From contig JAKOGI010000023.1 in assembly GCA_029747015.1 (NCBI GenBank), positions 1,232,501-1,296,500 of the forward strand: a stretch of 64,000 nt of DNA, read 5' to 3'. A model generated the notes under the pieces. The model was not told the origin of the DNA, searched no databases, and saw only the letters and a program-made list of their open reading frames with translations. Shown here piece after piece: positions 57,976 through 64,000 of the stretch. The position numbers were made by a program, and so were the translations under genes. Within the stretch, counting starts at the first letter, position 1, and every line of letters starts with the position of its first letter. Source of the stretch: Carnegiea gigantea (taxonomy: Eukaryota > Streptophyta > Magnoliopsida > Caryophyllales > Cactaceae).

Positions 57976-58334
57976 TGTCATAATTTCCTACCCAAAAAAA
58001 TTAAGGGTAGTTGTTTATAGACTGCCTCCAATTTGAGCTCGATAGAATCAATGACAGGTTTGCCCATATTATTATTTTGTTTTTCTTGCTAGACGACACA
58101 TGTTTTTTTAGTCAAAGTTAAAATGGTCCTCCTAACATTGTACTCAAATATTTTGGTCGATTATTCATCTGCTTCAGTTAATTCTTAAGCCGATAATCAA
58201 ATAACATTTCTCGAAATATTGAAGAGCCTAAACATCAATCTATCATGTTTCAATGACTGTTCACACTCAGATATGTAAAATTCATTTATGGCGTTAAAAT
58301 AACCCACCAACATATGAGTAGCATTTGCAAGATA

Positions 58335-58450
58335 CCAGAAGTAGTTGTGAGCAGTTGGGAGCAGTTGAAAGCAGATGAGAATAGTTGAGAGTAGTTGAGG
58401 TTAGCAGTTAATGTTTGGAAGAGGTTGAGAATAGTTGAAGTTGTCCAAAT
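58335..58450 (+). repeat. GAGCAGTTG-type array, unit B
   Basis: Copy of 43955-44100, with about one unit fewer. Confidence 0.65.
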
Positions 58451-58689
58451 GTTGAAACGAAGCCTGTAAAACAAATAGGAATAGACTCGCCTTTTTTGGA
58501 GGCTTAGATGGAATACAAAGAATACATTCAATAAGCTGAGAAATAAATTAGAAACCAAGATCTTATGTTCTCAAAATTTCAGTATTCACCCCCAAATCAA
58601 GTTTGATTTTAAGGTTTCCACTATAAGCAATATAACTTATAAACCAAGCACACCCGTCCAAAAAACAAAAAGTCCACGAGTGACACTTA

Positions 58690-59111
58690 GGGTGTGTTTG
58701 GTAAGGGTGACAATCATTTTCCTGAAAAATGATTTTCTTGTTTTACAGTGTTTGGTAAAACAAGGAGGAAAAATTCATTTTCAGGAGAAAATGATTTTTT
58801 CCCTAGAATGAAGGAAAATATTTTCACTTTGAATAGAGTGTAAGTTGATTTTATGTTTCTTAGGCTCTCACATGGTCTCACACTCTTTGTATTCCATGTC
58901 TATTTCCTCGACATATGGTTCGAAAATTAAGGAAAATTATTTTTAACTTTTTTGCTTATTATTTGCTTATCAAACTCATTATCCAGAAAGTTCATTTTCC
59001 CTTTAACCAGACAATTGAAAATAAGAGTTGAAAATCATTTTACATGAAAAACCATCTTACATGGAACATCATTTTTTAGGAAAATGGTTTTCAACACTGC
59101 CAAGCACACCA
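58690..59111. mobile_element. Harbinger-type MITE, unit B
   Basis: Same insertion as 44310-44729, with TTA on both sides (58687-58689, 59112-59114). Being at the same site in both units, it inserted before the duplication. Confidence 0.8.
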
Positions 59112-59443
59112 TTAAAGTGAAATCATCAGAATAATTTCTATGGTTTTGCCAAGAATATTATATGAGCATAGTTCATTCATGCCAGAAGCAATGAAATCTT
59201 AGAGTTGTAAACTCCTCACTGATACAGAAGCCCGCAAATTTCGTTCCACATTGCATTGTTACTTTTTCTTGGCATGGGCCAGAATTTCTTCTCACATGTT
59301 GTTTTTTTTTTTTGGGTGTCAATAATTAGACAATATCCTTCCCCATGTGTTGTGACTAGGGCTTAAACTTTGGAAGACGCCCGTACAGCCCAAAAAGAGA
59401 ATCATTTCCCAAGGAGAAGCACCAACTAGGTAAAATATAACCT

Positions 59444-59629
59444 CTTTTTTTTAATCGGTAAGCTCGCCACTTGATGAGCTCATCTCTTATGAGAATACTT
59501 TAATAGGGAAGGCATAAAACATGCCACAGGTGCAGTGAAAAAATATTAATCCCACATCTACGATGAGATTTGGACCCTCGCCTCTATGTGAAGTGCAAGA
59601 AAAATACCGCTGGAACACTTTCATGTACC
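59444..59629 (-). mobile_element. tRNA-derived SINE, unit B
   Basis: Same insertion as 45063-45248, with the T-run, body, B-box-like and A-box-like passages kept. Confidence 0.6.
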
Positions 59630-60032
59630 CATCATGCAAACATTACGACTAATACAAGAAGTTCTCAAGAGATTTTCTGATACGATGCATGTAAAAGTTG
59701 GACAAAATCCAATATTTTTACTTATCTTATAATAAAGTTTAAGTGACATTGTTTCATCAAAACCCTCATCCCAATTAATTAAATATGAATAGGTTAAACG
59801 CGGATGGTCTCCAGAAAGAATCAGTGGTTCACAATGCTTGATGGCTTTTAATTTTGACAATGTGTTCAAATATGTATTTTGTCATCCCTTTTTTAGGGGG
59901 TGTGGGGGCCCGCTGGGGTGTCATTGGTAGATAGACTTGATTAGCATATACCCTTTTCTTTTAATTATTTATCCTGCATTTAAACTGTACTGCATATCCT
60001 GGTGCTTCCATCCCCATCTCAGACAATATAAT

Positions 60033-60062
60033 CTATATATATATATATACACACACACACAC
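60033..60062 (+). repeat. (TA)n(CA)n microsatellite
   Basis: Counterpart of 45653-45725 but much shorter, with CA instead of GT in the plus strand. Confidence 0.85.
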
Positions 60063-61716
60063 GTGGAAAGCCATGTTTGGGTCTTTGTAAAGCAACTAAT
60101 GTCCAAAGTTTGAGCAGATTGCTGCCAAAAACTTCTTTTACTGAAAGATTGAAAAATAAGAAGGGAGAGAAAATGAGCAGCACGTCATCAATTACTACCG
60201 CGCCAACCGCTAAGACGTATGTTTCGTTCCTCCCCCCTTAGCATCTGCTAATAACTCTTTTGATTTATTGCCGTGGTCGTTCTTTCCATTTTACTTTGCC
60301 CAACACATGTTAAAATATTTTATTAAATCTTTGTTTTTGTTATTTTTAAAGATAGCAAGTGGGCTACCTAATCGTGTTTAGTGACACAGGAAGAGTTTGT
60401 TTGGAAAATAGAGGGGATCGAAATGGAAGTTAATATAGCTGGGAACAAGGCCAATAATCTTTACTTAATTTGGATTTGTAAATGAAGAGATTAAAGCAAA
60501 AGTGAGTTGATTCACTAAAAATCTTCGGCTCCCCCACCCCAATTTGCGAGCAGGGGGAGAAAAATCCAGGTAATAGGGGTGAAGGGTTTGAAGTATTTCC
60601 TTCTCTGCCCCTTAATCTTCTCAAGCACGGTTAATTGAATTAATTAATCTCTATTTCCCTCCCTTCCTTCTTGCTACCCCCGACACAATCAGGGGTGGGA
60701 GCAAAACAGAGGTCATGATGAGATACTAGGCTAAATACTGTTCTCTCAATAATTTCCCTCATGCAGGAATCATTGTTATTAGGGGTTGAAGCCTAGTGAT
60801 CTGGACATATTGAAATGATGGCCAATTGAGTTATGTCCTATATGCCTGAAGTCTTAGCTAATAAAATTCTCATGCTGTGTGTGCAAAATTTACATTCAAA
60901 ACTCAGTTTCATGACAGAAATTTGCTAAAGTATACTAGACCCCCCCCCCAAAAAAAAATTGTAATCCATTAAAGTATGTTTTCTGAAAAAGCTTTTGTAG
61001 ACCGCTTGCCCAATGATTAGTCCCTCTAATTACAAAGTAAAAATTCATATATATATTCATTCTTTCGTGCTCATCAATGTGAGACTACACAGGGTAGTAT
61101 TGTGTTTCGCCAAAACCAAAATGGATCTCAGTTTTGTAGTGCAGGCCTTAAGGTGTGTCTTTCAATACCAAATGCAACATTACTTTAAATTTTTATGGTT
61201 ACTAATAATAGAAAAGGTATAAAAGATATTCCTTTAGTTATTTATGATCCGTAACAATAGATGAAGCACTAATTTTCGGAGAAATACTAAAATTTATTCA
61301 TAAACTTGCCTCAATAAAATAATTTTTTATTGAGCTCATTTGCTGTTTTATTAATATTAATCTATTATTTATACAGTGACTTTTTCACTAACTGCTTCAA
61401 ATTTTAAGTTTGCAAGTTGTGTCATCAGTGATGGATCCATAAATTTTACATATGGATGTCAAATTTTAAATTTTACTTAATTTAACTGGCATCAATTATT
61501 TTCATGGGTGTCTTTTGACAAAAGTTTATAGGCTTGTATAGAATTCTCTTATAAACATTTTATTGATTTTTACATAGAAGTTTTTAAAAAAAAAATTTAG
61601 CAATTGGACGCCAAGATACCCAGGCAATAATGTGGATCATTATTGTCAACGATAATGAGATTAACACGTACGTTGTTCAGAACCCAAGGTCTATATAATG
61701 TGTTTTTGAGAACTAA

Positions 61717-62806
61717 GGTCCTGTTCTTTTTGCATTTGGGAGGAGTTAGCTAACAGCTTATAGCTAGTTTTTTATATCTTCTTATAACTCCTTAGATCCT
61801 TAACATAATCCTTCCAGCTTCTTACATTTTCTAATATATCTTATATCTTCTTACATCTCCTTGCTTCCGCTTACATCTTCTTACATCCCATATAGATGTT
61901 TGTATAACATTCATTTATTTTCGTTCTAGTAATTACAGAAATATGTATATATTTTTTTATTATACTAACAATATACAGAATTTGTGAATATGTTATGAAC
62001 ACAGCATTTATATGAACATAAAAACAGAATTTAATGACGTAAATTATATTTGGGTTTCGACATGAACAATATATCTTATTATACCTGAAATAAGTGAACA
62101 TGCTCTTAAAATTATAATACAAAGCTTTATAAAATTCCTTGCTAATAATGTATTGATCAGACATTTACATTTAAAATTGTTTACTTAAAATAGGATTTCA
62201 TTTTAAGAGTTGTATTTAATTTTGTAATAAAATTTTATTTTTTTTGGGTTATACTTTGCTTATTGGAAGATCAAACTAATGTAGATATCAGAAATCACCT
62301 TAAGTGCAGGATACTTTGATTGGAAAAATTTTTGGGGTTTAATATATTTTATTGTTGTTTAATTTACTTGGTTAAAGGTTTATTTTCAATAAGTATATTA
62401 TTTTAATGTTGTTGTTTCTCATCCAAAACATTCCTTGTAAAAGAAACAAATTTTGCTTCAATAATATTAAGAAATAATTTGTTTACTGATGCTATCAAAT
62501 TTATTTCATAAATATGACTAATATATCACACGTTATTTTACAAATCATATATTAAACACCAATAATATGCATACATGTCTACAAGTTGCATTATACAACT
62601 CTTCAACAATTCAATAACTCTTTATATCTATCCTTACAACTCATTACAGCTGCTTAAAGCTTCTTACATCTTCTTACAGCTCGTTATAGCTTCTTACATC
62701 TCCTTACATCTTCTTACATCTCCTTACATTTTCTTACAGCTTTCTACAACTTCTTACAATTTTTTATAGCTTATAACTGTATCTCATCGCGAAAAAAAAT
62801 AGGCCC
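61717..62806. mobile_element. GGCCC-ended element 2, unit B
   Basis: Same insertion as 47385-48473. TAA flanks both ends (61714-61716, 62807-62809). The left end has one change (GGTCCTGTTC). Confidence 0.72.
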
Positions 62807-63782
62807 TAAAAGTTTATATTCAAAGCCATACAACATTCAACACAACGCTTGTAATGAAGGCATTTCTTGAGAATACAAGGGTCCCTTGAGGTGTAGAATT
62901 TTTCAGAAACCAACAAGTTCCCTAAAAGTCAACTTAGTTAACATGTGATATATATCTATGTTGGACCTGATTTGTTAAGTGTTTCTACTTCTCTTCCGAT
63001 TGATAGCCCATTGGTTGACTCTGTAGGTGGCCTATCGAACAGTGGTTGGGCATTTTACGCTTAAAGATAGAAATGCACCATAAACGTGGTGGGGACTCCT
63101 GCGTAAGTACTTAGAAGTCGCGTATTAGGCCCATGAATTTAAGATCATAAGTTTAATTGTTGTTTGAAGTATTAGGAGCACTTCAGTAGTTTACTATTCA
63201 CCCGAGTTATCTTGAGATACATTACCTCAATTCGCTAGGGTCCCCTGCATCCTGTATTGTCCTCCTTCCCCTTCGAACAAGCTAACTAACAATTGTTAGG
63301 AGACAAAATGTGTACTGGTGGAATTCTATCTTTTATGAGCAAATTCTATTAGACTAATCTAGTTAAATGAAAAGTATCGAAGATGAAAAAAATAAATGGA
63401 ATGTATCCATAACAAAAATATAAATAGATAAATAACTTGGAGTGCATGTCATAACTAAGGTGCATCCAACAACTTTAGGATCCAACATATTGTAAATTGA
63501 ACGTAAAAAATTTAGAAATTATGACCGCGACAACTATGATACTAATAAAAGCAGGGAAAGTTTGACAGTAGGGACATTGATTTTAGAATTTTTGGATATG
63601 TCATTGGACAACAACAATGCGCATGAACTCAAACTTAAGACCCCAAGCAACCTAGTTTAGGCAAGTGTGCAAACGGGGAAAAAAATGCATGTTGCAGAAA
63701 AGAAGGCCATCAAATTGTTTTTGATTTTCTAAGCCATTGGTAAGTGTGTTACAATTTCCAGAAAAGAATAAAACCAGATACA

Positions 63783-64000
63783 ATGGAAGCCTCATCCCAT
63801 GATAATAAGATCCGTAAAGGGTACTTCATTTGCAGCCTACAATTTTTGCAGAAATTTATCCTAGCTAGGAAGAGCGGTTAACGACGACTCAGTTTCACAA
63901 AGTGCCCGAAAAAAGTGTAATGGGTTATTTTTCATGCAATATGTGTACGTCAATATAAATGATGTTTCTGATCCCGGCGGTACTCAAATCTCTTGAAGGG
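63783..64000 (+). CDS. 5' end of a second SDR gene (exon 1 and part of intron 1)
   Basis: Exon 1 at 63783-63820 reads MEASSHDNKIRK plus two bases of the next codon, then a GTACTT donor. It corresponds to exon 1 of the gene at 49444: two amino-acid changes (Tyr to His, Arg to Lys), an unbroken frame, and the same ACAATGG start context. The window then stops inside intron 1. If the tandem unit is complete, exons 2 and 3 of this copy should begin about 105 bases past the window edge. What is seen is only the first exon and its donor; that the rest of the gene is present and intact is inference. The enzyme would be of the same SDR110C-like kind as its neighbour. Confidence 0.6.

Larger units (their letters stand above)
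56450..64000 (+). repeat. Tandem duplication, unit B (truncated by window end)
   Basis: Direct copy of 42049-49660, keeping the TCGGGT tract, the GAGCAGTTG array, the MITE, the SINE, the GGCCC-ended element and SDR exon 1 in the same order. The window ends at the base matching 49660, inside SDR intron 1. Confidence 0.93.

Overview
This window looks like nuclear DNA of a flowering plant, probably woody with a repeat-rich genome. It is AT-rich and dominated by plant transposable elements: LTR retrotransposons with initiator-Met-type primer sites, a Mutator-like element, Harbinger-type miniature elements and a tRNA-derived SINE. The single convincing host gene is a spliced plant short-chain dehydrogenase/reductase (SDR). 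No rRNA, organellar or bacterial signature was seen. The species cannot be named from the sequence.

Layout. (1) 1-7.1 kb: a partial LTR, two degenerate TCGGGT-type tracts, and an internally deleted LTR retrotransposon (2349-5184) with a perfect TGATA target-site duplication. (2) 7.1-34.8 kb: a nested pile of elements. An old ~2 kb repeat, called X here, is present twice head to tail. The second X copy is split by a 5.2 kb Mutator-like element (9606-14804), by an Athila/Tat-like retrotransposon (about 15052-27937) that itself holds two smaller LTR elements (16420-20350 and about 21225-24420), and by a non-autonomous LTR element (28968-34488, perfect CCTTT duplication). (3) 34.8-42.0 kb: a 2.2 kb element with GGCCCTGTTCTTTTTG-type ends around a TAA-rich core, an inverted-repeat element carrying a copia-like remnant, and more low-complexity tracts. 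(4) 42.0-64.0 kb: a direct tandem duplication. About 7.6 kb at 42049-49660 recurs at 56450-64000, offset about 14.34-14.40 kb. The unit carries the SDR gene at 49444-51408. The second unit reaches the window edge just after a conserved copy of SDR exon 1 (63783-63820), so a second SDR gene very probably follows. A solo LTR (52286-53977, perfect ACTTT duplication) sits inside the unit.

The only functional theme is the SDR: a 283-residue cytosolic NAD(H)-type SDR of the SDR110C kind (relatives of secoisolariciresinol, borneol and xanthoxin dehydrogenases), with an intact cofactor motif and catalytic tetrad, being multiplied by tandem duplication. This is the usual route by which specialised-metabolism SDR clusters arise. 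Its substrate cannot be read from sequence. No undescribed biochemical system could be demonstrated. The items most worth following are the SDR duplication and the pair of GGCCC-ended elements with matching ends but unrelated interiors.
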